NCBI GenBank assembly: GCA_009995225.1
Contig: JAACPW010000001.1
Coordinates: 1-64,000, forward strand
Source of the DNA: Sphingomonadales bacterium
GTDB taxonomy: Bacteria; Pseudomonadota; Alphaproteobacteria; Sphingomonadales; Sphingomonadaceae
Reading direction: 5' to 3'
DNA: 64,000 bases
In this document: piece by piece, positions 1 through 8,854 of the stretch
Layout: each line of letters begins with the position of its first letter
Numbering within the stretch: the first letter of the stretch is position 1
Program-made: the position numbers and the translations under genes
Notes under the pieces: model-generated
What the model was told of the DNA's origin: nothing
The model's database searches: none
Seen by the model: only the letters and a program-made list of their open reading frames with translations

Positions 1-61
1 TGTTGGCGACCAACGCTTCAGCAAAGGCAGATGCCGTCTGCGCCGCGTCGGTGGAGCCCAT
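1..61 (-). CDS. N-terminus of an unidentified protein, cut by window edge
   Basis: Reading the minus strand from an ATG at 61-59 gives 20 open codons, MGSTDAAQTASAFAEALVAN, running off the left edge. A purine-rich AAGGG lies about 8 bases upstream of this ATG, which supports a real start. The gene would be co-directional with trmB, about 130 bp downstream of trmB's stop. The fragment is too short to assign a family. The codons are G/C-rich at position 3 like the neighbours, so a genuine gene start is likely but unproven. Confidence 0.4.
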   Translation of the reverse strand, partial: MGSTDAAQTASAFAEALVAN

Positions 62-192
62 CTATGAGCCCTTCATGATTCGGTCAACGGGTTTTTGCAA
101 TTTTATTTCAGTCCCGCGAAACGGTGGCACCCTCACTCTGGCCTTTCCCCCATGTGTGTCCGGCAAACCTATCGTGCCCAGCTATCGTCTGA

Positions 193-894
193 TCAGATCC
201 GCCTGAACCGGAAATACCACACCTCGTGCCCATAGACCGTGCGCGCCTTGTGCTCATAGCGCGTCTCGGGCCAGCCGGAGGGTCGCACCTGCCAATCGCT
301 CGGCTTCTCCACCACCCACTCGAACAGGTGAGTGTAACGCTGCATCACCATCAAGGCATGGCGCAGATAGACCGCATGATCGGTGCCGAAGCGGAATTCA
401 CCGCCCGGTTTCAGCTTTTGCGCGAGCAGCCTCACCGGCCCGTCATTCATCATCCGGCGTTTGGCGTGGCGCGCTTTGGGCCAGGGGTCGGGATGGAGAA
501 GATAGGCCATGGTCAGCCCCCCATCCGGAGTGCGCGCCAGCACATCGAGCGCGTCGCCCAGATGCAGACGGATATTGGCAAGCCGCTGGTCCTCGACATG
601 GGTCAGCGCCTGCGCCACCCCGTTGACGAAGGGTTCCGCACCGATGAAGCCATGATCGGGCAGCAGATCAGCGCGATACGCCAGATGCTCTCCCCCGCCG
701 AAGCCGATCTCGAAATGCAGAGGTCGCGAATCGCCGAACAGGATGTCGGACGTCACCGGGCCTTCGGCGGGCACGGCAATCTGCGGCAGTAAGTTGTCGA
801 CCAACCCCTGTTGCCGGTTGCGCAATTTCTTGCCGACGGTGCGGCCGTAAAGCCGGGCGATAGTGGTCGGGTCGCCTTCCTTGAATGCTGTCAT
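193..894 (-). CDS. trmB: tRNA (guanine-N7-)-methyltransferase TrmB
   Basis: Catalyses SAM-dependent N7 methylation of G46 in the variable loop of tRNAs, in the cytoplasm. The 233-residue protein has the SAM-binding glycine motif GFGGGEH (about residues 64-70) and the TrmB signature DPWPKARH (about 136-143) followed by the Lys/Arg-rich KRRMM stretch; length is normal for the family. The frame is open upstream to an ATG at 930, but that ATG lies inside the ctrA terminator hairpin (908-938). The ATG at 894 gives the usual short N-terminus (MTAFKEGD), so I chose it. It lies just downstream of ctrA on the same strand and is probably expressed separately because of that terminator. Confidence 0.93.
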   Translation of the reverse strand: MTAFKEGDPTTIARLYGRTVGKKLRNRQQGLVDNLLPQIAVPAEGPVTSDILFGDSRPLHFEIGFGGGEHLAYRADLLPDHGFIGAEPFVNGVAQALTHVEDQRLANIRLHLGDALDVLARTPDGGLTMAYLLHPDPWPKARHAKRRMMNDGPVRLLAQKLKPGGEFRFGTDHAVYLRHALMVMQRYTHLFEWVVEKPSDWQVRPSGWPETRYEHKARTVYGHEVWYFRFRRI

Positions 895-907
895 CGGCGC
901 CCCATAG

Positions 908-938
908 AAAAACGCCCGAGGTGTTTCCACCCCGGGCG
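908..938 (-). terminator. Intrinsic terminator of ctrA
   Basis: On the minus strand an 11-bp stem (CGCCCG outer half, GGGTG/CACCT inner half with one G-U pair) closes on a GAAA tetraloop and is followed directly by TTTTTC. It lies 34 bp after the ctrA stop and just before the trmB start at 894. The GNRA-type loop and clean U-tract make it a textbook rho-independent terminator. Confidence 0.85.
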
Positions 939-971
939 CGCTTTTCTCATCCAGACGGCAAGCGGCGCGTC

Positions 972-1667
972 TTACGCGGCTTCCACGATGGTCTCGTCAT
1001 CGCGCAGCACGTAGCCGCGGCCCCACACGGTTTCGATGTAGTTTTCACCGCCGCAGGCCAGGCTCAGCTTCTTGCGCAGCTTGCAGATGAATACGTCGAT
1101 GATCTTGAGTTCGGGCTCGTCCATGCCGCCATACAGGTGGTTGAGGAACATTTCCTTGGTCAGCGTGGTGCCCTTGCGCAAGCTGAGCAGTTCCAGCATC
1201 GCATATTCCTTGCCGGTCAAGTGGACCCGGCTGCCATCGACTTCGACCGTCTTGGCATCAAGGTTGACCGCCAGCTTGCCGGTGCGGATGACCGACTGGC
1301 TGTGCCCCTTCGAACGGCGCACCACGGCATAAATGCGGGCAACCAGTTCTTCGCGGTGGAAGGGCTTCGTCACGTAATCGTCGGCGCCGAAGCCAAAGCT
1401 GCGGATTTTGGAGTCCATTTCGGAAATGCCCGACAGGATCAGCACCGGCGTCTGCACCTTGGCGACGCGCAGCTTCTTGAGCACGTCGTAGCCGTGCATG
1501 TCGGGCAGGTTCAGGTCGAGCAGAATGATGTCGTAATCATACAGCTTGCCGAGGTCCAAACCCTCTTCACCTAGGTCGGTCGAATAGACATTGAAACCTT
1601 CGGTGGTGAGCATCAGCTCGATCGCCTTGGCGGTGGTCGGTTCGTCTTCGATCAGCAGCACGCGCAT
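972..1667 (-). CDS. ctrA: Cell cycle response regulator CtrA
   Basis: OmpR/PhoB-family response regulator that, when phosphorylated through the CckA-ChpT relay, controls cell-cycle, motility and division genes in alphaproteobacteria. The 231-residue protein has the receiver domain ([12 protein letters not shown], phospho-acceptor Asp51 in [14 protein letters not shown], the conserved Lys in DDYVTKPF) and a C-terminal winged-helix DNA-binding domain with the CtrA-typical [12 protein letters not shown] and VWGRGYVL segments. Length and N-terminus match CtrA rather than generic OmpR proteins. Several TTAA half-sites and a GANTC site lie upstream (1724-1792), consistent with autoregulation. Identity is strong; in sphingomonads CtrA mostly controls motility and related traits and may be non-essential, which is family knowledge, not seen here. 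Confidence 0.95.
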   Translation of the reverse strand: MRVLLIEDEPTTAKAIELMLTTEGFNVYSTDLGEEGLDLGKLYDYDIILLDLNLPDMHGYDVLKKLRVAKVQTPVLILSGISEMDSKIRSFGFGADDYVTKPFHREELVARIYAVVRRSKGHSQSVIRTGKLAVNLDAKTVEVDGSRVHLTGKEYAMLELLSLRKGTTLTKEMFLNHLYGGMDEPELKIIDVFICKLRKKLSLACGGENYIETVWGRGYVLRDDETIVEAA

Positions 1668-1723
1668 TGCAGTCCCCTGTCCTTGCCCCTTGGTAACCCC
1701 CGCTTAGGAGAGGTTGCCGTCTG

Positions 1724-1792
1724 TTAACCACGCCACTTCTCACCAAAAAAGGTTAATAAGACGTTTAAGGCGTTAACGTTTTGCGGTGAGTC
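1724..1792 (-). promoter_or_regulatory. ctrA upstream region with TTAA boxes and GANTC site
   Basis: Between the rpoN stop and the ctrA start there are four TTAA tetramers (1724, 1753, 1765, 1773) and one GAGTC (1788-1792) within 70 bp. CtrA binds TTAA-N7-TTAA and CcrM methylates GANTC. The spacing seen is N8 between the 1753 and 1765 boxes and N4 between 1765 and 1773, so no pair is a perfect consensus. The region is locally AT-rich and correctly placed for autoregulation. Function is inferred. Confidence 0.5.
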
Positions 1793-1872
1793 TTTCGCGC
1801 CACACCCCCGGCAGGGCGTGGTGTGCGGCCAGCTTAGGCGTTCACATCTCGCTCGTCGCCTGCGGAAAAGTG

Positions 1873-3372
1873 CTAAGATGCGCTGGCGAGTTTTTTAGCC
1901 CTGCGCCGCTGCGCACTGGACCCCAGGCCGATCGCTTCGCGGTATTTCGCGACGGTGCGCCGGGCCAGGTCGAAACCTTCCTTCTGAAGCATTTCAGCCA
2001 GTTGTTGATCGGACAGGATGGTCCTGGCGGTTTCCGAATCGATCAGGGTTCGGATTCGCGCCTTGATCGCGGCGGAGGATGCGCCCTCGCCATCGGCAGA
2101 CGCCACCCCGCTGGTGAAGAAGTATTTCAGTTCGAACGTCCCGCGCGCGCAGGCAAGATACTTGTTGCTCGTCACGCGGCTGACCGTGCTTTCGTGCATC
2201 TCGATCTTCTCGGCCACCTCGCGCAGCGTGAGCGGGCGCAACTCGGCCACACCGCGCCGGAAAAAGCCGTCCTGCTGGCGCACGATTTCGGCGGCGGTTT
2301 TCAGGATGGTTTTCTGACGCTGATCGAGCGCGCGAATCAACCAGTGCGCATCGGCCAGCTTTTCCTTCAACCAGCCGCGCGATTCCTTGCTGGTGGCCCC
2401 GGCATTGAGTTCCACGAAGTAACCGCGGTTCACGATCAGCTTGGGCAAGGTGTCCTCGTTCAGCGCAATGTCCCAGCCGCCTGCGGCATTCGCCTGCACC
2501 AGAATGTCAGGCACCACCGAGCTGGTGTCGCATGAGGCAAAGGCCAGCCCCGGACGCGGATCGTAGCTCCGCAGCTCCCGCAGCATATCGGCGAAATCCT
2601 CGTCATCGACCCGGCACAGCCGCTTCAACCGCGCGACCTCGCCCTTGGCGACGAGATCGAGATTGGCGATCAGCATCGCCATGCACGGATCGTAACGGTC
2701 AGCCTCGCGCGCCTGAAGCGCGATGCATTCCGCCAGGTCGCGCGCACCCACGCCGACCGGATCGAGCGACTGTACCAGCGTCAGGGCAGCCTCCGCCGCC
2801 TCGGTTCCGACACCGAGATCGTCGGCAACCTCGCTGAAGGGTGTGGTGAGATAGCCGGCATCGTCCAGCAATCCGATGATATGCCGTGCAATCGCGCTGA
2901 CCTGCGGATCGCGCGTGCGCAGGCCGACCTGCGCTTCCAGATGCTCGCACAAGGTGATCTCGGCGGCGCGCAGCTGTTCCCAGTCCGGCGCCTCGCCCAT
3001 GTCGCCGCCACTGCCTGCCGCCGCTCCCCATTCGGCATCGCGAGGCCCGCGTGCCTCGCCGTCGCCGGTATCCCAGTCACGGTCGACCGAGGCGAGATCG
3101 AGCGGCGCATCTCCCTCCCCGCCGCCTGCCAGCATCAGTTGATCGGCGGGCGCGTCTTCGCCCGGCGCTGTGGCCGGCTCAATCCGCTCCGGCTCGGCGC
3201 CCGCATCGGCAGGCCCGCCGGTGTCGAGCAACGGGTTGGCCTCCAGCGCCTCGGCGATGAAGCTTTCGATTTCGAGATTGGAGGCCGCCAGCAGCTTGAT
3301 CGCCTGCTGCAATTGCGGCGTCATCACCAGCGATTGCGTTTGCCGGATATCAAGGCGGGGGCCCAATGCCAT
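1873..3372 (-). CDS. rpoN: RNA polymerase sigma-54 factor RpoN
   Basis: Alternative sigma factor that recognises -24/-12 promoters and needs an enhancer-binding ATPase. The 499-residue protein starts with the Gln-rich activator region (RQTQSLVMTPQLQQAIKLL), followed by an acidic, Ala/Gly-rich spacer, the core-binding domain, and the DNA-binding domain ending with the RpoN box ARRTVAKYRE (about 470-479). An ATG at 3372 gives the standard MALGPRLDIRQTQ start; the frame is open further upstream, but only through sequence overlapping lptB. It begins 10 bp after the lptB stop, the widespread lptB-rpoN arrangement, so the two are likely co-transcribed. Confidence 0.95.
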   Translation of the reverse strand: MALGPRLDIRQTQSLVMTPQLQQAIKLLAASNLEIESFIAEALEANPLLDTGGPADAGAEPERIEPATAPGEDAPADQLMLAGGGEGDAPLDLASVDRDWDTGDGEARGPRDAEWGAAAGSGGDMGEAPDWEQLRAAEITLCEHLEAQVGLRTRDPQVSAIARHIIGLLDDAGYLTTPFSEVADDLGVGTEAAEAALTLVQSLDPVGVGARDLAECIALQAREADRYDPCMAMLIANLDLVAKGEVARLKRLCRVDDEDFADMLRELRSYDPRPGLAFASCDTSSVVPDILVQANAAGGWDIALNEDTLPKLIVNRGYFVELNAGATSKESRGWLKEKLADAHWLIRALDQRQKTILKTAAEIVRQQDGFFRRGVAELRPLTLREVAEKIEMHESTVSRVTSNKYLACARGTFELKYFFTSGVASADGEGASSAAIKARIRTLIDSETARTILSDQQLAEMLQKEGFDLARRTVAKYREAIGLGSSAQRRRAKKLASAS

Positions 3373-3382
3373 GCCTGCTCCG

Positions 3383-4165
3383 TTAGAGCGTAAAGCTTTC
3401 GCCGAGATAAAGCCGCCGCACGTTCTCGTCCGCGACCAGCTCCTGCGGGGAACCGGCAAACAGCACCTGCCCGCCGTAGATGATGCAGGCGCGGTCGACG
3501 ATATCGAGCGTTTCGCGCACGTTGTGATCGGTGATCAACACGCCGATGCCGCGCTGCTTCAGATCCTTCACCAGATCGCGGATATCACTGATCGAGAGCG
3601 GGTCGATCCCCGCGAAGGGTTCGTCGAGCAGCATGATCGAAGGCTTGGCCGCCAGCGCGCGGGCAATCTCGCAGCGCCGCCGTTCCCCGCCCGATAGAGC
3701 CATTGCGGGCGAGCTGCGCAGGCGGGTGAGGCCGAATTCATCGAGAAGCCGCTCCAGCTCGGCAGCGCGGGTCGCTGCGTCGGGCTCACCCAGTTCCAGC
3801 ACACAGGCGATGTTCTGCTCCACCGTCATCCCGCGAAAGATGCTGGTTTCCTGCGGCAGATAGCCCAGCCCCAGGATCGCGCGGCGATACATTGGCAGGT
3901 TGGTCACATCCTCGCCGTCCATCAGAATGCGGCCCGAATCCGGCTTCACCAGCCCCATGATCGAATAGAAGCAGGTCGTTTTGCCCGCACCATTAGGCCC
4001 CAGAAGCCCCAGGACCTCGCCCTTCGCCACGGTGAGCGAGATATCGGCGAGCACTGCGCGCTTGTCATAGCTCTTGGCGATCGAAATCACCTCCAGCCCG
4101 TTGCCGAGCGGTTGAACCGGCGCGGCCTCGATGGGCGGATCGGAAAGGGTGGTGCTCATATCCAT
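3383..4165 (-). CDS. lptB: LPS export ABC transporter ATP-binding protein LptB
   Basis: Cytoplasmic ATPase of the LptB2FGC complex that extracts lipopolysaccharide from the inner membrane and drives it across the periplasm. The 260-residue protein carries Walker A GPNGAGKT (56-63), the Q-loop YLPQE, the ABC signature LSGGE (157-161), Walker B IMLLDEP (177-183) and the switch His in LITDHNVRET, all LptB-typical. The first 20 residues are a short extension; a second ATG at 4159 would remove two residues. It is upstream of and probably co-transcribed with rpoN. lptA and lptC, often adjacent, are not here; the upstream neighbour is divergent. Confidence 0.95.
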   Translation of the reverse strand: MDMSTTLSDPPIEAAPVQPLGNGLEVISIAKSYDKRAVLADISLTVAKGEVLGLLGPNGAGKTTCFYSIMGLVKPDSGRILMDGEDVTNLPMYRRAILGLGYLPQETSIFRGMTVEQNIACVLELGEPDAATRAAELERLLDEFGLTRLRSSPAMALSGGERRRCEIARALAAKPSIMLLDEPFAGIDPLSISDIRDLVKDLKQRGIGVLITDHNVRETLDIVDRACIIYGGQVLFAGSPQELVADENVRRLYLGESFTL

Positions 4166-4411
4166 GAAGCCTTTAGCAGTCTTGGGGCCGCAGAAAAGGG
4201 GCGCGGGGGCTTTGCAGGAATATTGCTTAACCCGAAAGCCCGTTGATCGGCACCACGCGGCGGACTGATAACCCCTGCATTATCAACGTCGCATCGCGCG
4301 CCTATTCTCCGCTCCACGCAATAAAATGGCAGGAATCCGGGCCTTCTTGCAACTCTGGAAAGGTTTTGCGATAGTGCACGCTCCACACCAGACCGTGGGG
4401 GAGCGGCTTGC

Positions 4412-4789
4412 ATGATGAGAACCGACAAATCCGGCAAGAGCCAGGCGTTGCCTGAATCCACTGCGCGCGATTGGCGCAAGGCGATGAGCGATCACGTCGC
4501 CTATGGCTTGCTCGCCTACACCGGCTTGCAGATTTTCGTGACGGTCAAGGCGCTGTCCGAAGGCAGTTCGGGGATGCTGCCCTTTCTTGCGCTTATCGTG
4601 TTGGTCGCCGCGATCATCCCGGTGTGCCGGTGGTTCGAAAAGCGATGGGCGGGTCTGAGCGATGCCGAGGCCTTCGATCCCGGCTTCGCCTCTGCCTTCA
4701 GGCGCGATGTGATGGCTCTGTGGGCGCTCGCAATCGGGCTGCCCTTCGGCATTACCCTGATCCTCAAGGCGCTGCTGAACATCTTTTGA
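4412..4789 (+). CDS. Small integral membrane protein, unknown function
   Basis: A 125-residue protein with a short charged N-terminus (MRTDKSGKSQ) and three probable membrane helices: VAYGLLAYTGLQIFVTV near residues 30-46, MLPFLALIVLVAAIIPV near 55-71, and ALWALAIGLPFGITLIL near 102-118. I do not recognise a named family. It is divergent from lptB and convergent with ppa. Codon use matches the surroundings. An ATG one codon downstream is an alternative start. A perfect 10-bp inverted repeat follows the stop. Confidence 0.7.
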   Translation: MMRTDKSGKSQALPESTARDWRKAMSDHVAYGLLAYTGLQIFVTVKALSEGSSGMLPFLALIVLVAAIIPVCRWFEKRWAGLSDAEAFDPGFASAFRRDVMALWALAIGLPFGITLILKALLNIF

Positions 4790-4796
4790 TGAAAGC

Positions 4797-4840
4797 GGCC
4801 TGACCGGGTTTGGCGGCCCTCGCTCATGGGCGGTCAGGCC
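4797..4840. terminator. GC-rich inverted repeat between convergent genes
   Basis: A perfect 10-bp inverted repeat (GGCCTGACCG at 4797-4806, CGGTCAGGCC at 4831-4840) with a 24-base loop sits right after the stop of the small membrane protein and before the 3' end of ppa. There is no U-tract, so it may be only a transcript-end stabiliser. Confidence 0.4.
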
Positions 4841-4938
4841 GGGCGTTCCCACCCACAGGAATCTAACCTTCGTGCGCGCTAAGGGCGGGTTTGCGGTCGA
4901 CGATGCAACCACAAACCCCCGCGCCCGCGCCGCAAGCG

Positions 4939-5472
4939 TTACTTCGCGGAATTGTACCGCTCAACGGCTTCCAACGTGAGCCGACGCGCTTCGGCCGCGT
5001 CACCCCACTTGCCCACGCGCACCCACTTTTCTGTTTCCAGATCCTTGTAATGGGTGAAGAAATGTTCGATTTGCTGGCAGATAATCGCTGGAAGATCAGT
5101 GGTTTCGGCAACATCGGCGTAGTAGGGAAACGTGCTGTTGACCGGCACGCAGATCAGCTTTTCGTCGCCACCCTGTTCGTCTTCCAGGTTCAGCACCCCG
5201 ATCGGACGGGCGCGCACCACGCAGCCGGGAATGAAGGGCGACAGCGAAATCACCAGCGCATCGATCGGATCGCCATCGGGCGAAAGCGTATGAGGCACGA
5301 ACCCGTAATTGGCGGGATAGCGCATCGGCGTGTGCAGGATGCGATCGACAAACAGCGCGCCCGATTCCTTGTCGAATTCATACTTCACCGGCTCGCCCCC
5401 GGTGGGCACTTCGATGATGACGTTGAGATCTTCGGGCGGGTTGACGCCGGTGGGGATCTTGTCGATGCGCAT
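4939..5472 (-). CDS. ppa: Inorganic pyrophosphatase, family I
   Basis: Hydrolyses pyrophosphate to two phosphates in the cytoplasm, pulling biosynthetic reactions such as aminoacylation and DNA synthesis forward. The 177-residue protein has the soluble family I hallmarks: the N-terminal NVIIEVPTGGEPVKYEFDKESG, the YGFVPHTLSPDGDPIDALV metal-binding core with conserved aspartates, and DEKLICVPV followed by the C-terminal KDLETEKWVRVGKWGDA segment. Length fits the hexameric bacterial enzyme. It is divergently transcribed from hisS across a 103-bp intergenic region that must hold both promoters. Confidence 0.96.
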   Translation of the reverse strand: MRIDKIPTGVNPPEDLNVIIEVPTGGEPVKYEFDKESGALFVDRILHTPMRYPANYGFVPHTLSPDGDPIDALVISLSPFIPGCVVRARPIGVLNLEDEQGGDEKLICVPVNSTFPYYADVAETTDLPAIICQQIEHFFTHYKDLETEKWVRVGKWGDAAEARRLTLEAVERYNSAK

Positions 5473-5575
5473 GGAGGTTCTCTTTGTTGTGTGCGTTGCA
5501 AGAGGTGTTGCCGCGCGCCTTAATGCGTGTCGCAGGATTGCGAAAGGGGCTGTGTAAGCCTAATCCGCGCGGCCT

Positions 5576-6835
5576 ATGAGCAAGAACACCCCCCAGGCCA
5601 TCCGCGGCACCCAGGACATCTTCGGCGCCGAAGCCGAGGCTTTCGCTTTCGTGGTCGAGACGTTCGAGCGTGTGCGGCGGCTTTACCGTTTCCGCCGGGT
5701 GGAGATGCCGGTGTTCGAAAAAACCGAGGTCTTCGCGCGCTCGCTCGGCGAGACGACCGATGTTGTCTCGAAGGAGATGTATTCCTTCGATGATCGCGGC
5801 GGCGAGAGCCTGACCTTGCGTCCCGAATTCACCGCCGGGATCGCGCGCGCCTTCCTCACCAATGGCTGGCAGCAATATGCGCCGCTGAAAGTCGCCACCC
5901 ACGGCCCGCTGTTCCGCTACGAGCGCCCGCAAAAGGGCCGCTACCGCCAGTTCCACCAGATCGACGCCGAGGTGATCGGCGCGGGCGAGCCGCAGGCGGA
6001 TGTCGAGCTGCTGGCAATGGCCGACCAACTGCTCAAGGAGCTGGGCATTCACGATGTCACCCTGCACCTCAACACGCTGGGCGACGGCGCCAGCCGCGAG
6101 GCATGGCGGGCGGCTTTGATCGACTATTTCCGCGCGGTGAAGGATCAGCTCTCCGAGGAATCGCAGGAGCGACTGGAGAAGAACCCGCTGCGGATCCTTG
6201 ATTCCAAGGATGCGCGGGATAAGCCGTTCCTGGCAGATGCGCCGAAGATCGACGCATTTTTGTCGGAGGAGGCGAGCGCCTTCTTCGCCGCCGTTACCAC
6301 CGGGCTGGATGCGGCGGGCGTGACATGGGTGCGGGCGGAGAGCCTTGTGCGCGGCCTCGATTATTACCGCCATACCGCGTTTGAATTCATCCCCAACGAG
6401 GGCAGCGCCTCGGCGGCGGCCTTGGGGAGCCAGAGCACGGTGCTGGGCGGCGGGCGGTATGACGGGTTGATGGAATCGCTCGGCGGCGCAGCCACGCCTG
6501 CGGTGGGCTGGGCTGCGGGGATCGAGCGGCTGGCGATGCTGGTGGGCGCGCGGGAGGAGGCGAAAGCTGATGTGATCATCGTCGTCGAAGATGATCGGCA
6601 GATTTCTTTCGCCATCGGATTAATCGGCGTCGTCCGCAATTCTGGTTATACGGCTGAGATCGTTGCCACCGGCTCGCCAAGGAAGCGCTACGACAAAGCG
6701 GTGAAAAGTGGCGCTGAAACAATACTTGCTTTGGCCTCTGACGAAGCAGGGTCACTTGCCCCGCGAATTCGTGGTTCCGAGGAATGGAAGCAGCGGTTGC
6801 ACAAGATGATGGATCAGTTTGGGGGCCATTCCTAG
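5576..6835 (+). CDS. hisS: Histidyl-tRNA synthetase
   Basis: Class II aminoacyl-tRNA synthetase that charges tRNA-His. The 419-residue protein starts [12 protein letters not shown], carries motif 2 around [16 protein letters not shown], the histidine-specific segments [13 protein letters not shown] and LGGGRYDGL, and a C-terminal anticodon-binding domain (about residue 325 on). First gene of a translation block hisS-prfA-prmC-DUF4167. The last roughly 250 bp (from about 6590) are visibly less GC-rich than the rest of the gene, with A/T third positions more common; the protein still reads as a normal C-terminal domain. Start chosen at the first ATG giving the canonical N-terminus. Confidence 0.96.
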   Translation: MSKNTPQAIRGTQDIFGAEAEAFAFVVETFERVRRLYRFRRVEMPVFEKTEVFARSLGETTDVVSKEMYSFDDRGGESLTLRPEFTAGIARAFLTNGWQQYAPLKVATHGPLFRYERPQKGRYRQFHQIDAEVIGAGEPQADVELLAMADQLLKELGIHDVTLHLNTLGDGASREAWRAALIDYFRAVKDQLSEESQERLEKNPLRILDSKDARDKPFLADAPKIDAFLSEEASAFFAAVTTGLDAAGVTWVRAESLVRGLDYYRHTAFEFIPNEGSASAAALGSQSTVLGGGRYDGLMESLGGAATPAVGWAAGIERLAMLVGAREEAKADVIIVVEDDRQISFAIGLIGVVRNSGYTAEIVATGSPRKRYDKAVKSGAETILALASDEAGSLAPRIRGSEEWKQRLHKMMDQFGGHS

Positions 6836-6840
6836 CCTCC

Positions 6841-6935
6841 CTCGTCACCCTGAACTCGTTTCAGGGTCCATCGTGCCGCCTCCACCGCGGTCCGAAGCTG
6901 CGAAATGGATGCTGAAACAAGTTCAGCATGACGAG
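6841..6935. repeat. Palindromic intergenic repeat (two-hairpin REP-like element)
   Basis: Two 31-bp arms (6841-6871 and 6905-6935) form an imperfect inverted repeat, CTCGTCA...TCCAT against its reverse complement, differing at five positions. Each arm is itself a hairpin: CCCTGAA/TTTCAGGG on the left, TGCTGAA/TTCAGCA on the right. Four of the five differences preserve pairing within each arm (CCC/GGG versus TGC/GCA). This resembles the abundant palindromic repeats with a TGAAACAAGTTCA core in sphingomonad genomes (from memory). It fills the hisS-prfA gap, and its right end touches the prfA ribosome binding site. Confidence 0.75.
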
Positions 6936-6951
6936 TGAGAGAATCATCGAA

Positions 6952-8019
6952 ATGCAAATCCCCCCCGAACGCCTCAATCAGATCGCGCACCGCTTTGCGG
7001 AGCTGGAAGCGCGCATGGCGTCGGGCACGTTGGAGGGCGAGGCCTTCGTCCGCGCCTCCCGCGACTATGCCGAGCTTGAACCCGTCGCCAAGATCGCCGC
7101 CGAGGTGAAATCCGCGCGTGAAGAGATGGCGGGGCTGGCAGAAATGCTCGCCGACCCAGAAATGAACGCGATGGCCGAGGAAGAGCTGGCGCAGATCAAG
7201 GCCACCCTCCCCGATCTCGAACGCCGCCTCGCCATCGCGCTGTTGCCGCGCGATTCCGCCGACGCCAAGCCCGCGATGCTCGAAATTCGCGCCGGCACAG
7301 GAGGTGATGAAGCCGCGCTGTTCGCCGCTGACCTCTACCGGATGTACGAACGCTACGCCGCCGAGCAGGGCTGGAAGGTCGAGGCGGTCAGCATCAACGC
7401 CTCCGACATCGGCGGCTTCAAGGAAGTAATCGCCAACGTCACCGGCACCGGCGTGTTCGCCAAGCTCAAGTTCGAAAGCGGCGTCCACCGCGTCCAGCGC
7501 GTCCCCGTGACCGAAAGCGGCGGGCGCATCCACACCTCCGCCGCCACCGTGGCGGTGCTGCCCGAGCCGGACGAGGTCGACATCGCGATCGAGGACAAAG
7601 ACCTCAAGATCGACGTCTACCGCGCGAGCGGCGCAGGCGGTCAGCACGTCAACACGACGGACAGCGCCGTGCGGATCACGCACCTGCCCACCAATACCGT
7701 CGTGACGTGTCAGGATGGCCGCAGCCAGCACAAGAACAAGGAAAAGGCGATGCAGGTGCTGCGGACGCGCCTGTATGATGCCCAGCGCGAGGCCACCCAG
7801 GGCGCCGAGGCCGAGGCGCGCAAGGCGATGGTCGGCAGCGGGGATCGCTCCGAACGCATCCGCACCTACAATTTCCCCCAAGGCCGCGTGACCGATCACC
7901 GCATCGGGCTGACGCTGCACAAGCTGGAAGATGTGCTGGCCGGACCAGGGCTCGCGGAACTGGTCGATGCGCTGATTTCCGAGGACGAGGGCAAGCGGCT
8001 GGCGGCGCTGGCGGAGTGA
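6952..8019 (+). CDS. prfA: Peptide chain release factor 1
   Basis: Recognises UAA and UAG stop codons and triggers peptide release on the ribosome. The 355-residue protein starts [22 protein letters not shown], has the codon-recognition domain and the universal GGQ in [11 protein letters not shown] (near residue 229), the Gln that PrmC methylates, and the C-terminal [13 protein letters not shown] signature. An in-frame ATG at 6928 lies inside the palindromic repeat; the ATG at 6952 is preceded by GAGAG about 9 bases upstream and gives the standard N-terminus, so it is preferred. prmC follows after 13 bp. Confidence 0.96.
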   Translation: MQIPPERLNQIAHRFAELEARMASGTLEGEAFVRASRDYAELEPVAKIAAEVKSAREEMAGLAEMLADPEMNAMAEEELAQIKATLPDLERRLAIALLPRDSADAKPAMLEIRAGTGGDEAALFAADLYRMYERYAAEQGWKVEAVSINASDIGGFKEVIANVTGTGVFAKLKFESGVHRVQRVPVTESGGRIHTSAATVAVLPEPDEVDIAIEDKDLKIDVYRASGAGGQHVNTTDSAVRITHLPTNTVVTCQDGRSQHKNKEKAMQVLRTRLYDAQREATQGAEAEARKAMVGSGDRSERIRTYNFPQGRVTDHRIGLTLHKLEDVLAGPGLAELVDALISEDEGKRLAALAE

Positions 8020-8032
8020 GGGGGGCCGCATA

Positions 8033-8854
8033 ATGACCATTGGCGAAGCGATTCGGGCGGCAGCAACGGGCCTCGCCGCGACCAGCGACACCGCACGGCT
8101 CGATGCCGAATTGCTGATGGCACACGCGCTGGGGCTGACCCGATCGGACATGCTGCTGCGGGCGATGCGCGATCCTGAACCGCATGGCTTTGCCGCGCTG
8201 GTCGCACGCCGCGCCGCGCACGAACCCGTCGCCTACATCACCGGCTGCGCCGAATTCTATGGCCTGACACTGGCCGTCACCCCCGCCACTCTGATCCCGC
8301 GCGGGGACAGCGAGACGCTGATCGCGGCGGCGCTGGAGCGGGTTGGCAGGCACGGCCGCGCGATTGACCTTGGCACGGGCTCCGGGGCGCTGCTGTGCGC
8401 ACTGCTGGCGGAATGCCCGCGCTGGGAAGGCGTCGGCATCGACGCTTCGGCAGAGGCGTTGGTCGTGGCATCTGCCAACGCGTCCCGTCTGGGTCTGGCG
8501 CACCGCAGCGCATGGCACCGGCGTGACTGGCGCCTGTCCGGTTGGGCCAGCGATCTGGGCACGTTCGACCTGGTGCTGTGCAATCCGCCCTATGTCGAGG
8601 CAGATGCCGCGCTCGATGCGCAGGTGCGCGATTACGAGCCGGGCAGCGCGCTGTTCTCTGGCCCCGAAGGCCTCGATGATTACCGCATGTTGCTCCCGCA
8701 ATTGCGCGGACTGATGACGCCGCAAGCCGTCGCGGTGCTCGAAATCGGCGCCAGTCAGGCTGACCCCGTCCGCGCTATGGCGCAGGCTGCGGGATTTGCC
8801 GTCACACTGCGCCGGGATCTTGCCGGGCGTGCCCGCGCGCTGATTCTCGATTGA
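8033..8854 (+). CDS. prmC: Release factor glutamine methyltransferase PrmC
   Basis: Methylates the GGQ glutamine of release factors 1 and 2, raising termination efficiency. The 273-residue protein has an N-terminal helical domain with LDAELLMAHALG, the linker motif EPVAYITGCAEFYG, the SAM-binding DLGTGSGAL (112-120), and the catalytic NPPY (184-187) that positions the glutamine amide. It lies directly behind its substrate gene prfA, the classic order, so co-expression is likely. Confidence 0.95.
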   Translation: MTIGEAIRAAATGLAATSDTARLDAELLMAHALGLTRSDMLLRAMRDPEPHGFAALVARRAAHEPVAYITGCAEFYGLTLAVTPATLIPRGDSETLIAAALERVGRHGRAIDLGTGSGALLCALLAECPRWEGVGIDASAEALVVASANASRLGLAHRSAWHRRDWRLSGWASDLGTFDLVLCNPPYVEADAALDAQVRDYEPGSALFSGPEGLDDYRMLLPQLRGLMTPQAVAVLEIGASQADPVRAMAQAAGFAVTLRRDLAGRARALILD

